Shown one piece after another: positions 7,167-15,635 of a DNA stretch of 64,000 bases. Under the pieces are notes generated by a model. That model did not search any database. It saw only the letters and a program-made list of their open reading frames with translations, and was not told the DNA's origin. The stretch's first letter is position 1. The number at the start of each line of letters is the position of its first letter. A program made the translations under genes and the position numbers. Location of the stretch: contig CACZHW010000007.1 in assembly GCA_902781095.1 (NCBI GenBank), positions 42,067 to 106,066 of the forward strand, written 5' to 3'. Source of the stretch: an uncultured Eubacteriales bacterium (lineage in GTDB: Bacteria; Bacillota; Clostridia; Christensenellales; Aristaeellaceae).

Positions 7167-9335
7167 ATGCAGGATCCTTCTCACAATCACGAGACAGGGG
7201 GGCTGCGGGGCCTCAGCCTGAGGGCGAGGACGTTGCTCATTGCGGCGGGTATGTACCTGGCGTTCCTCGTCATCGCCTTCGCGGTCATTTCGCCGGAGCA
7301 GTATGACCTCTCGGCGGGAGACGTCGCGCCGGCGACGATAACGGCCAGCCGGGACACCGTGGACGAAAACGCGACGGAGCGCAGGAGAGCAGCCGCCGTT
7401 GCGGCGGTTTCGAACGTCTACTATAAAGATGAAACGGTCTCCGAAGTCGTGCTGCAGGACCTGGAGGCGGCCTTCTCGGAACTGCGTTCGGTCCGGGAAC
7501 TGGGCGCACAGATCCGGGCGGGAGAGAGCTACTCCGGCAGCTTCAGCGATAACGATTACCAGCAGGCCGCGGCCATGGTGGGCAGCCTTACGCTGACCAA
7601 TTACCAGCTGCGGACGCTGATGAACACGACGGAAAGCGATTTTGAAAACCTGTACCAGAGCCTGCTGAGCGCGACGCGCACGGCGCTGGTTTCCACCATC
7701 AGCGAGGGCAAGGTGGAGGACGCCATCGCCAACATCCAGCAGATCGTCGCCTACAACACGCGTACGGACCTTTGGTACAACGTCGGCATCCCGCTGCTGC
7801 GCAAGCTGCTCAAGCCCAACATGCTGATCGACCAGGCGGCAACGGAAGCCAACCGGCAGAAGGCGGCGGAAGCGGTGGAGCCGACCCTCTACAAACAGGG
7901 CCAGAACATCGTGGTCAAGGGAGACCGGGTGACCTCCGACCAGATCGCGGTGCTGGAGTCGCTGGGCCTCATCAGCGGCGACGGGCCGGACATGCTGCTC
8001 TACCTCGGCACCGCCGTCATCGTGGCGGCGATCATGGGGACGATCGTGCTCTCCGCCTACTGCTTTGCGGGCGTTTCGCTCATCGGCAAAAACGCGCTGA
8101 TCATGTTCATATCGGCGGTACTGACGGTGCTGCTGTGCCTGCTTGTGGGCTCTTATGCGGACATGGCGTACATCCCCGTGCTGCTGGCCCCGGCGCTGGT
8201 GGTGAACCTCATCGGCGCGCGGCCGGCCTATCTCACCAACCTGTTTATGGCGCTGTACCTGTCGTTCCTCGCCTTCCAGGGCACGGATCTTTTGACGACG
8301 GACATGCTCTGCGTGATGCTGACCGCTTCGGTTGGCGGCACGCTGGCCATCTACCTCATGCGCAGGAACCCGACGCGCGTCTACCTGCTGCTGGCGGGGC
8401 TCGCGGCGGGCGTCGTCAATATGGCGATGCTCACCTGCGTCGGCGTCTTCACGTCCGCAGAAGGGGTCCGCGCCGTGCTGATCCGCTCCATGGGCGCGAT
8501 CCCGGGCGCGATGCTCGCCTCGGTGTTGTGCATCGGCCTGCAGCCGGTGATGGAGACGCTCTTCAACCTGATTACGCCGGCCAAGCTGGTGGAACTGTCC
8601 AACCCCAGCCAGCCGCTGCTGCGCCGGCTGATGATCGAGGCGCCGGGCACCTATCACCACTCGATGGTGGTGGCCAACCTGGCGGAGGCGGCGGCGGAAG
8701 AGGTGGGCGCGGATGCGCTCCTCGTCCGCGTGGGCGCCTATTACCACGACATCGGCAAGCTGATGCGGCCGCAGTACTTTAAGGAAAACCAGGTCGGGGA
8801 TAATCCCCACGACCGCACGGAGCCGCAGATGTCGGCCGCGATTCTGACCGAACACACGCGCGACGGCGCGGAACTGGCGAAAAAGCAGCATCTGCCCCAT
8901 CAGATCATCGATCTGATCCAGCAGCACCACGGCGACACGCCGGTCATGTATTTCTACGCCAAGGCGATCGAAAAGCTGGGCGCGGAGAACGTGGACATCG
9001 CGGACTTCCGGTACGACGGCCCCAAGCCGCAGTCGGAGGAGGCGGCCATCCTGATGCTGGCAGACACGGTGGAAGCCGCTGTCCGTTCCCTTCAGGACCC
9101 GACGCGGGAGAAGATGTCGGAGATGATCCGCAAACTGGTGCGCAACAAGATGGAGGACGGGCAGCTGGACGAGTGCACGCTGACCTTCCGGGATATCGGA
9201 AAGATTTGCAGCGCGTTTGAAACCGTATTGCAGGGCGTTTTCCACGAGCGCATCGAATACCCGGACCTGAACGCGAAGAAGGCGAACCGCATGCGAGAAA
9301 AGGCGCTGAAGAAGCGCACGGGGGCTGCCCAATGA
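7167..9335 (+). CDS. pgpH: 7TM-HD family cyclic-di-AMP phosphodiesterase
   Basis: A 722-residue membrane phosphodiesterase; characterised PgpH proteins hydrolyse cyclic di-AMP to pApA. The order is one membrane segment near residues 13-35, an extracytoplasmic 7TMR-HDED domain (about 45-265), seven membrane segments (about 270-465) and a cytoplasmic HD domain (about 480-715). Metal-binding motifs visible include YHHSMVV (His497/His498), YYHDIGK (His527-Asp528), then EHTRDG and QQHHGDT. The length is typical. It starts 3 bases after phoH and overlaps ybeY by ATGA. The activity is inferred from a complete motif set. No diadenylate cyclase gene is present in the window. Confidence 0.93.
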   Translation: MQDPSHNHETGGLRGLSLRARTLLIAAGMYLAFLVIAFAVISPEQYDLSAGDVAPATITASRDTVDENATERRRAAAVAAVSNVYYKDETVSEVVLQDLEAAFSELRSVRELGAQIRAGESYSGSFSDNDYQQAAAMVGSLTLTNYQLRTLMNTTESDFENLYQSLLSATRTALVSTISEGKVEDAIANIQQIVAYNTRTDLWYNVGIPLLRKLLKPNMLIDQAATEANRQKAAEAVEPTLYKQGQNIVVKGDRVTSDQIAVLESLGLISGDGPDMLLYLGTAVIVAAIMGTIVLSAYCFAGVSLIGKNALIMFISAVLTVLLCLLVGSYADMAYIPVLLAPALVVNLIGARPAYLTNLFMALYLSFLAFQGTDLLTTDMLCVMLTASVGGTLAIYLMRRNPTRVYLLLAGLAAGVVNMAMLTCVGVFTSAEGVRAVLIRSMGAIPGAMLASVLCIGLQPVMETLFNLITPAKLVELSNPSQPLLRRLMIEAPGTYHHSMVVANLAEAAAEEVGADALLVRVGAYYHDIGKLMRPQYFKENQVGDNPHDRTEPQMSAAILTEHTRDGAELAKKQHLPHQIIDLIQQHHGDTPVMYFYAKAIEKLGAENVDIADFRYDGPKPQSEEAAILMLADTVEAAVRSLQDPTREKMSEMIRKLVRNKMEDGQLDECTLTFRDIGKICSAFETVLQGVFHERIEYPDLNAKKANRMREKALKKRTGAAQ

Positions 9336-9832
9336 TCCGGATCGAACTGACGGACGAAAAAGGGCTGCTGGAGCCCGGCACGCTGGATTGGCTCCAGCGG
9401 TGCGCCCGGGCGGCGGCGCAGGCCGAAGGGCTGCGGTGTCCGGCCGCAGTCGCGCTGCGGATCGTGGATGACGAGGAGATCCGGGACGTCAACAGCCGCT
9501 TCCGCGGGATTGACCGCGCGACGGACGTGCTCTCCTTTCCGACGGTCTCCTATCCGGGGAAGAAGACGGCCGGCGAATGCGAAGACCTACTGCGCATGGA
9601 GTACGACGACGAAATGAAGGCTGCCTTTCTGGGGGACATCCTCCTCTCCGTGGACCACGCGAAGGCGCAGGCAAAGGAGTACGGGCACAGCGAGGAACGG
9701 GAGTGCGGCTATCTGTTCGTACACGGCCTTTTCCACCTGATGGGATACGACCATATCGAGGAGGAGGACCGGGTGCGCATGCGCGCCATGGAGGAAAAGG
9801 TGCTGGGCCTGATCGGCCTGACGAGGGGATAA
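9332..9832 (+). CDS. ybeY: Endoribonuclease YbeY
   Basis: A 166-residue zinc-dependent endoribonuclease for 16S rRNA 3'-end maturation and ribosome quality control. The diagnostic motif HGLFHLMGYDH supplies His131, His135 and His141 as zinc ligands. Upstream, RFRGIDRATDVLSFP is the conserved substrate-groove segment. The ATG overlaps the pgpH stop by four bases, implying translational coupling. era follows after 7 bases. The dgkA and cdd genes often found between ybeY and era are absent here. Confidence 0.96.
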   Translation: MIRIELTDEKGLLEPGTLDWLQRCARAAAQAEGLRCPAAVALRIVDDEEIRDVNSRFRGIDRATDVLSFPTVSYPGKKTAGECEDLLRMEYDDEMKAAFLGDILLSVDHAKAQAKEYGHSEERECGYLFVHGLFHLMGYDHIEEEDRVRMRAMEEKVLGLIGLTRG

Positions 9833-9839
9833 AGGATCA

Positions 9840-10733
9840 ATGGAAAAAGAAAAGAAGTTTCACTCCGGCTTCGCCGCGATCACCGGGCGGCCGAACGTCG
9901 GCAAATCCACGCTGATGAACGCGATGATCGGCGAGAAGGTCGCCATCGTGAGCAGCAAGCCGCAGACGACGAGAAACCGAATCATGGGCGTGCTGACGGG
10001 AGAGGACTGGCAGGTCGTCTTCCTGGATACGCCGGGCCTGCACACGCCGCGCACGCGGCTGGGCGAGGTGATGATGAAGAGCGCGACGGACGCAGTGGAC
10101 GGAATCGACTTGCTGATCGTCATGGTGGACGGACACGCGATCGGGAGAGAGGACCGGCGGATCGTGGAGGACTACGCGAAGCTGCCGATGCGAAAGATCC
10201 TCGTGCTGAACAAGACCGATTTGCTGGACGAGAAGGGCGTGCTGGACGCGCTCGCCTCCTTCGCCGGCGCCGGGTACACGGAAATCGTCCCCGTCAGCGC
10301 CGCGACGGGCAGGGGAATGGAGGAGCTGAAGCGCACGATCCTGTCCGGGCTGCCGGAGGGGCCGCGCTATTTCCCGGCGGATATGCTGACAGACCAGCCG
10401 GAGCGGGATCTGTGCGCGGAGATCATCCGGGAAAAGGCGCTCATCCACCTGAAGGACGAGGTGCCGCACGGCATCGGCGTCGAGATGATGTCCTTCGTGG
10501 TCAAAAGCGAGCATCTGACGGAGATCCACGCGACGATCTACTGCGAGAAGGCGGGGCACAAGGGCATCATCATCGGCAAGGGCGGCAGCATGCTGAAGCT
10601 GATCGGCGCGGAAGCCCGCAGGGACATCGAGCGGCTGCTGGATACGAAGGTGAACCTGCAGCTCTGGGTGAAGGTGCGGGAGGACTGGCGCAACCGCGTT
10701 TCCGATCTGCGCACCCTGGGCTATGATGCGTAA
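9840..10733 (+). CDS. era: GTPase Era
   Basis: A 297-residue GTPase that binds the 3' end of 16S rRNA and assists 30S assembly. The G1 loop GRPNVGKST is at residues 17-25, the G2 region TTRNRIMG follows, G3 DTPG is at 63-66 and G4 NKTD is near 124. The C-terminal KH domain (about 200-297) shows GHKGIIIGKGGSMLK. The length is normal. It is the last gene of the phoH-pgpH-ybeY-era string; recO, frequently next, is replaced by mutY after a hairpin. Confidence 0.97.
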   Translation: MEKEKKFHSGFAAITGRPNVGKSTLMNAMIGEKVAIVSSKPQTTRNRIMGVLTGEDWQVVFLDTPGLHTPRTRLGEVMMKSATDAVDGIDLLIVMVDGHAIGREDRRIVEDYAKLPMRKILVLNKTDLLDEKGVLDALASFAGAGYTEIVPVSAATGRGMEELKRTILSGLPEGPRYFPADMLTDQPERDLCAEIIREKALIHLKDEVPHGIGVEMMSFVVKSEHLTEIHATIYCEKAGHKGIIIGKGGSMLKLIGAEARRDIERLLDTKVNLQLWVKVREDWRNRVSDLRTLGYDA

Positions 10734-10750
10734 ACGGCGTAACTACACAG

Positions 10751-10783
10751 ACAGAAGCGTTTGCCCGTGGCAGGCGCTTCTGT
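10751..10783 (+). terminator. Hairpin between era and mutY
   Basis: A 9-bp stem ACAGAAGCG/CGCTTCTGT with an inner TGCC/GGCA pair and CGT loop lies just before the mutY ribosome site. It is followed by GTTAAGG rather than a T-run, so it may be a weak terminator, an RNA processing site or a translational structure. Confidence 0.4.
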
Positions 10784-10796
10784 GTTAAGGGGCAGT

Positions 10797-11849
10797 ATGG
10801 AAAAACAGGAGCAATTTGCCGCCCGGCTGATCGGCTGGTATGAGAAGGGGCACCGGGACCTGCCCTGGCGCAGCGCCGCGACGGCGTACGAAATCTGGAT
10901 CTCCGAGATCATGCTGCAGCAGACGAGGGCGGAGACGGTCATCCCGTATTACCGCCGCTTTCTCAGGCTTTTCCCGGACGTACGCAGTCTTGCCGAAAGC
11001 CGGGAGACAGACCTGCTGAAGGCGTGGGAGGGCCTGGGTTACTACAGCCGCGCACGCAACCTGAGACGTGCGGCGGGAATCATCATGGACGAGTACGGCG
11101 GGCAGCTGCCGGCCTCCGTGGAGAAGCTGCGGAGCCTGCCGGGCATCGGCGACTATACGGCGGGCGCAATCGCCTCCATCGCCTTCGGGATCCCGGCGCC
11201 GGCCGTGGACGGAAACTTCGAGCGCGTCTACTGCCGGTTTTTCGGCATCGAGGAAGAGATGGACGCGGGCGCGCGCCGCCGGCTTTCCCAAACGGCGGAG
11301 GGGCTCGTTCCCAAAGACCGGCCGGGCGTGTTCGCCAACGCGATGATGGAACTGGGCGCGACAATCTGCCTGCCCCGCTCGCCGAAGTGCGCTGAATGCC
11401 CGCTTTGCGGCAGCTGCCGGGGCCGCCAACGAGGCGACCCGGAGGCGCTGCCGCGCAAGCCCGAAAAGAAGGGACAGCGGGTGGAACAGCGCTGCCAGAT
11501 GCTTGTCTTCGGGCCGGAGGGCGTGCTGGTCTGCCAGCGGCAGGAGCGGTTGCTGCAGGGGCTGTACGTCTTCCCGGACAAGGAGGGCGAGCTGACGCCG
11601 GAAGAGATGTGCGCGGCGCTGGAGGAGGCGGGGATTTCCGCCGCCTATGAGCAGATGCTGGGCGCAGCGCGCCACGTGTTTACGCACATCATCTGGGAGA
11701 TGAAGATACACGCGCTTCGGCTGCTGGCACCCGTGCCGGCGCCGGAAGGCGCGATGTGGGCGGACGCCGGCGCGCTGTCGGCGCTGCCGATGCCGACCGC
11801 CGTCCGGGCGGCAAAGCAGCTCGCCATCCGCAGGATGGGCCGCGGATGA
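10797..11849 (+). CDS. mutY: A/G-specific adenine DNA glycosylase MutY
   Basis: A 350-residue base-excision glycosylase removing adenine opposite 8-oxoguanine. It shows the helix-hairpin-helix LPGIGDYTAGAIASIAFG, the catalytic Asp in VDGNFERV, the Glu of EIMLQQTRAETVIPYY, and the iron-sulfur cluster Cys set in CLPRSPKCAECPLCGSC. The C-terminal third (about 225-350) is the NUDIX-like 8-oxoG recognition domain. I chose the ATG at 10797 because AAGGGG lies at a normal distance. The in-frame GTG at 10761 would place the start inside the upstream hairpin. Confidence 0.96.
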   Translation: MEKQEQFAARLIGWYEKGHRDLPWRSAATAYEIWISEIMLQQTRAETVIPYYRRFLRLFPDVRSLAESRETDLLKAWEGLGYYSRARNLRRAAGIIMDEYGGQLPASVEKLRSLPGIGDYTAGAIASIAFGIPAPAVDGNFERVYCRFFGIEEEMDAGARRRLSQTAEGLVPKDRPGVFANAMMELGATICLPRSPKCAECPLCGSCRGRQRGDPEALPRKPEKKGQRVEQRCQMLVFGPEGVLVCQRQERLLQGLYVFPDKEGELTPEEMCAALEEAGISAAYEQMLGAARHVFTHIIWEMKIHALRLLAPVPAPEGAMWADAGALSALPMPTAVRAAKQLAIRRMGRG

Positions 11850-11879
11850 GGGCTGTTTATGGGGGAAGGAGCGAGTCGC

Positions 11880-14123
11880 TTGCAGTTCTGTCAGGTCATC
11901 GTGGACATTGCGCATGAAGAGGTGGACCGCGTCTTCACCTACCGGATCCCGGAGGGCATGGCGATCGTGCCGGGCATGCGCGTGCACGTGCCGTTCGGCC
12001 GCATGAAGCGGGTGGAAGGAATCGTCATCCGGCTCGAGGAGCAGTGCGACGTGCCGGAAGAGAAGATCCGGGAGATTCAGGAACCGCTGGAGGACTATCC
12101 GGCGATCCTGCCCCAGATGCTGGATCTGGCGGAATACCTTCACCGCACGTCCTTCTGCGCGATGGCGCAGGCGCTGAGGCTCCTGTACCCTTCCGAGATG
12201 CGCAAAGGGCGCGTTACGGAAAAGAAGCGGGAGGTGGCCGTGCTGACGGTTCAGCCGGAAATCCGGGAACAGGTGCGAAGGGCGCAGCTGAGGGCGCCCA
12301 AGCGGGCGGCCGTCCTAGAGGCGCTGGAGCGCGCGGAGGGCAACGAGGCGGAGACGGCCGCGCTGCGCAGGGAACTGGGCGAGTGCCGCGGCGCGCTGCA
12401 GGCCCTGGCGCGCGCCGGCTTTGTGCGGCTGGAACAGAGGGAGGTGCTGCGCAGGCCCTACGGCGCGATGGAGGCGCTCTCCTCGGCCGATCCGGAGCTG
12501 ACGGCGGAGCAGAAGGACGTCCTCACGCAGCTGCTGCCCGCCGTGCAAACGGGAAGCGGCTGCTTTCTGCTTTACGGCGTCACCGGGAGCGGAAAGACGG
12601 AGGTCTTTATCCGCGCGGTGCGCGCTGCCGCGGCTCTGGGCAAAACGGCGATCGTCCTGGTGCCCGAGATCGCGCTGACGCCCCAGATGGTCTGCTGGTT
12701 CCGCTCGCGGTTCGGCGAGGACGCCGCGGTGCTCCACTCCCGGCTTTCCCCGGGGGAACGGTACGACGAGTGGCGCAGAATCCGCAGGGGCGAGGTGCGC
12801 GTGGTCATCGGCGCCCGGTCGGCGGTCTTTGCGCCGCTGGAGAGGGTCGGGCTCATCATCGTGGATGAGGAGCACGAGCAGACCTATCAGGCTGAAAACG
12901 TACCGCAGTACGATGCGCGCGATCTGGCGCGCCGGCGGTGCGAAAACGAGGGGGCGACGCTGCTGCTGGCGAGCGCCACGCCGAGCCTGCGCAGCTTTGC
13001 GCTGGCGCAGCGCGGGGACCTCGTGCTGCTGGAGATGCCCAGCAGGGTTTCCGGCAGGCCGCTGCCCGCCGTGCACATCGTGGATATGCGGGAGGAGCTG
13101 CGGCAGGGAAACCGCTCCGTGTTTTCGGGTGCGCTGCTGGACGGGCTGACGAACTGTATGAAGGCCGGGAAACAGGCCATCCTCTTCGTCAACCGCAGGG
13201 GCTATTCCACCTTCGTCTCCTGCCGCAGCTGCGGGTATACGATCCAGTGCGTCCACTGCGACATCTCGATGACCTATCACGCGAGCGGCAACGTGCTGCG
13301 CTGCCATTACTGCGGCAGGGAGGAGCCCGTGCCCGCCGTCTGCCCGGAGTGCGGCAGCCGGTACATCCGCTATTTCGGCACGGGGACGCAGCGCGTGGAG
13401 GAGGAGGTGCGCAGGCGCTTTCCCGACGTCCCGGTGCTGCGGATGGACAACGACACCACGAGGGGCAAGGACGCGCACGCAGCCATCCTGGAGCAGTTCC
13501 GCTCCGGTGCGGCGAGGATCCTCGTCGGAACGCAGATGATCGCCAAGGGGCTGGATTTTCCAAACGTCACGATGGTGGGCATCGTCGCCGCGGACGCGAT
13601 GCTGAAGCTGCCGGATTACCGCTCCGCGGAGCGCTCTTTCCAGCTGCTGACCCAGGTGGCAGGGCGCGCGGGCAGGGCCGACACCCCCGGCGAGGTCTTC
13701 CTGCAGACGTACGACCCGGATCACTACGCGATCCAGACGGCGAGCCGGCAGGACTACAGGGCCTTCTACGAGCGGGAGATGCGCTACCGCCGGCAGGCGC
13801 TCTATCCGCCCTTTACCGTCATCGCGCGCCTGGTTTTCGAATCGGACGAGGACGAGCCGGGCAGACGGGAAGCCCAGGCCGCCGCCGCGGAGATGGAGGC
13901 GTTTTTTGACAGACGCACCTACCTGAAAAAGTACCTGAAAACGCTGCGCGTGCTGCAGTGCCCCGTGCACAGGCTGCGGGACAAATACCGGTGGGAACTG
14001 GTGATCAAGATGGTGGACCAGCCCGTCTGCCGCGAAGCGCTGGGGAGGATGAGCGAACTGGCGGCCGGAACCGCGGGAGGGTGCCGCTGCGTTTGCCAGA
14101 TCAACCCCCAGTCCCTGCTGTGA
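11880..14123 (+). CDS. priA: Primosomal protein N' (replication restart helicase PriA)
   Basis: A 3'-5' helicase that reloads the replisome at stalled forks. From the TTG at 11880 the product is 747 residues. The N-terminal DNA-binding domain starts FCQVIVDIAHEEVDRVFTY. Walker A is GVTGSGKTE near residue 232, the DEEH box VDEEHEQTY is near 328, and the eight-Cys zinc region runs from CRSCGYTIQCVHC to CPECG. A helicase C-terminal half with GTQMIAKGLDFP follows. The TTG has GGAAGGAG about 9 bases upstream and gives the usual family N-terminus. An ATG at 11859 in the same frame, preceded by GAGGG, would add seven residues and cannot be excluded. It follows mutY closely. Confidence 0.95.
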   Translation: MQFCQVIVDIAHEEVDRVFTYRIPEGMAIVPGMRVHVPFGRMKRVEGIVIRLEEQCDVPEEKIREIQEPLEDYPAILPQMLDLAEYLHRTSFCAMAQALRLLYPSEMRKGRVTEKKREVAVLTVQPEIREQVRRAQLRAPKRAAVLEALERAEGNEAETAALRRELGECRGALQALARAGFVRLEQREVLRRPYGAMEALSSADPELTAEQKDVLTQLLPAVQTGSGCFLLYGVTGSGKTEVFIRAVRAAAALGKTAIVLVPEIALTPQMVCWFRSRFGEDAAVLHSRLSPGERYDEWRRIRRGEVRVVIGARSAVFAPLERVGLIIVDEEHEQTYQAENVPQYDARDLARRRCENEGATLLLASATPSLRSFALAQRGDLVLLEMPSRVSGRPLPAVHIVDMREELRQGNRSVFSGALLDGLTNCMKAGKQAILFVNRRGYSTFVSCRSCGYTIQCVHCDISMTYHASGNVLRCHYCGREEPVPAVCPECGSRYIRYFGTGTQRVEEEVRRRFPDVPVLRMDNDTTRGKDAHAAILEQFRSGAARILVGTQMIAKGLDFPNVTMVGIVAADAMLKLPDYRSAERSFQLLTQVAGRAGRADTPGEVFLQTYDPDHYAIQTASRQDYRAFYEREMRYRRQALYPPFTVIARLVFESDEDEPGRREAQAAAAEMEAFFDRRTYLKKYLKTLRVLQCPVHRLRDKYRWELVIKMVDQPVCREALGRMSELAAGTAGGCRCVCQINPQSLL

Positions 14124-14127
14124 GGGG

Positions 14128-14156
14128 TTTTCATCGGGGTTAAAATGCGTTATAAT
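14128..14156 (+). promoter_or_regulatory. Sigma-A promoter upstream of def
   Basis: TTTTCA at 14128-14133, a 17-bp spacer and a perfect TATAAT at 14151-14156. It heads the def-fmt-rsmB-rlmN-stp-prkC-rsgA-rpe-thiN operon, with def starting at 14204. Confidence 0.7.
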
Positions 14157-14203
14157 CAATAGGTTTAAGACACGGAATCAAGAGAAGGGGAGTAAGACCG
14201 ATT

Positions 14204-14698
14204 ATGGCACTCAGAAAGATCATACACATCGAAGACGAACTGCTGCGCAAGAAGAGCAGGCCGGTCGAGCGGTTCGACGCGAAGCTGGCGCATCTGCTGG
14301 ACGATATGGCCGAGACGATGTACGCGGCGGAAGGGGTCGGCCTGGCGGCGCCGCAGGTGGCGGTGCTGCGCCGGGTCGTCGTCATGGACTGCGGGGACGG
14401 GCTGATCGAGATGGTCAACCCGGAGATTGTCGCGACCTCCGGTGAGCAGGAGGACGCGGAAGGCTGTCTGTCCGTGCCGGGACGCAGGGGGCTGGTGAAG
14501 CGGCCGATGAACGTGACCGTCCGTTTCAAGGACAGGACCGGCGCGGCGTGCGAACTGGAGGCGGAAGGCCTGCTGGCACGGTGCATCATGCACGAAACGG
14601 ACCATCTGGACGGCAGGCTCTACGTGGACATCATGGAGCGCGAGATTTTCGAAGACGAAGAAAGCGACGGCGAAGAGGAGCTGGAGGAGAACGAATGA
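14204..14698 (+). CDS. def: Peptide deformylase
   Basis: Removes the formyl group from nascent N-terminal fMet using a bound metal. The 164-residue product has all three deformylase motifs: GVGLAAPQV, EGCLSVPG (metal-binding Cys) and HETDHLDG (the HExxH-type site, with Thr where Ile or Phe is more usual). The acidic C-terminal tail (DEESDGEEELEENE) is lineage variable. The ATG at 14204 lies behind AAGGGGAG. It overlaps fmt by ATGA, a classic pairing because Fmt adds the group Def removes. Confidence 0.97.
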   Translation: MALRKIIHIEDELLRKKSRPVERFDAKLAHLLDDMAETMYAAEGVGLAAPQVAVLRRVVVMDCGDGLIEMVNPEIVATSGEQEDAEGCLSVPGRRGLVKRPMNVTVRFKDRTGAACELEAEGLLARCIMHETDHLDGRLYVDIMEREIFEDEESDGEEELEENE

Positions 14699-15633
14699 GG
14701 ATCGTCATGATGGGGACCCCGGATTTTGCGGTGCCCTCACTGAAGGCGCTGCTCCGGGAGAAATACAACGTCGTCGGGGTTTTCTGCCAGCCGGACAGGC
14801 CAAAGGGGCGCGGCCATAAGCTGGCTGCCTGCCCTGTCAAGGAAGAGGCGGTTAAGGCGGGCATCCCCGTCTTTCAGCCCGTGCGCATCAAGAGCCCGGA
14901 AGGGCTCGCCATGCTGCGCGTCCTGGAGCCCGACCTGTGCGTCACGGCCGCCTTCGGGCAGCTGCTGTCCGCCGAGTGCCTGGCGGTGCCCCGCTTCGGC
15001 ACGATCAACGTCCATGCGTCGCTGCTGCCCAGACACCGGGGCAGCGCGCCCGTGCATTACAGCATCATCGGCGGGGACAGGGAGACCGGCGTCACGACGA
15101 TGATGACCGACATCGGGATGGATACGGGCGACATCCTTCTGCGCGCCAGCACCCGCATCAGCGAGGATGAGACGGCGGAAACGCTGACGCGCAAGCTCTC
15201 CCTGCTCGGGGCGGAGCTATTGATCGAGACGATAACGGCGCTGCGGAACGGGACGCTGGAGCGCACACCGCAGGATGACGCGCGCGCGACGTACGAGCCG
15301 AAACTGACGCGCGAGACCGGCAGAATCGACTGGTCGAAGAAGGCTGCGCAAATCGACTGCCTGGTGCGCGGGACGGACCCGTGGCCCGGCGCATATACGA
15401 AACTCGGCGAAGAGACGATGAAGGTCTTCCGCGTCAAACGGGTCTCCGGTTTTCCGGAGGCTGCGCCCGGGACGGTGCTCGCCGCGGACAGGAAGGACGG
15501 CCTTGTGGTCTCCTGCGGCGACGGCGCCGCCGAGCTGACGGAGATCCAGATGCCGGGCCAGCGCAGGATGTCCGCAAAGGACTACCTGCTCGGCCACACC
15601 ATCGAGACGGGCACCTGCCTGGGAGGAGACTGA
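14695..15633 (+). CDS. fmt: Methionyl-tRNA formyltransferase
   Basis: Formylates initiator Met-tRNA from 10-formyltetrahydrofolate. The 312-residue protein begins MRIVMMGTPDFAVPSLKALL, which is the canonical Fmt N-terminus, and shows the catalytic region INVHASLLPRHRGSAPVHY. The OB-like C-terminal domain occupies about residues 210-312. The start ATG overlaps the def stop. A longer frame open upstream is only def's shadow. rsmB follows after 2 bases. Confidence 0.97.
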   Translation: MRIVMMGTPDFAVPSLKALLREKYNVVGVFCQPDRPKGRGHKLAACPVKEEAVKAGIPVFQPVRIKSPEGLAMLRVLEPDLCVTAAFGQLLSAECLAVPRFGTINVHASLLPRHRGSAPVHYSIIGGDRETGVTTMMTDIGMDTGDILLRASTRISEDETAETLTRKLSLLGAELLIETITALRNGTLERTPQDDARATYEPKLTRETGRIDWSKKAAQIDCLVRGTDPWPGAYTKLGEETMKVFRVKRVSGFPEAAPGTVLAADRKDGLVVSCGDGAAELTEIQMPGQRRMSAKDYLLGHTIETGTCLGGD

Positions 15634-15635
15634 TT

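Noticed and set aside
6225..9332. A very long - strand open frame (over 1000 codons) opposite phoH-pgpH
   Set aside because: It is a GC-bias shadow: the product is low-complexity, rich in Arg and His, and phoH and pgpH on the + strand have complete family motifs.
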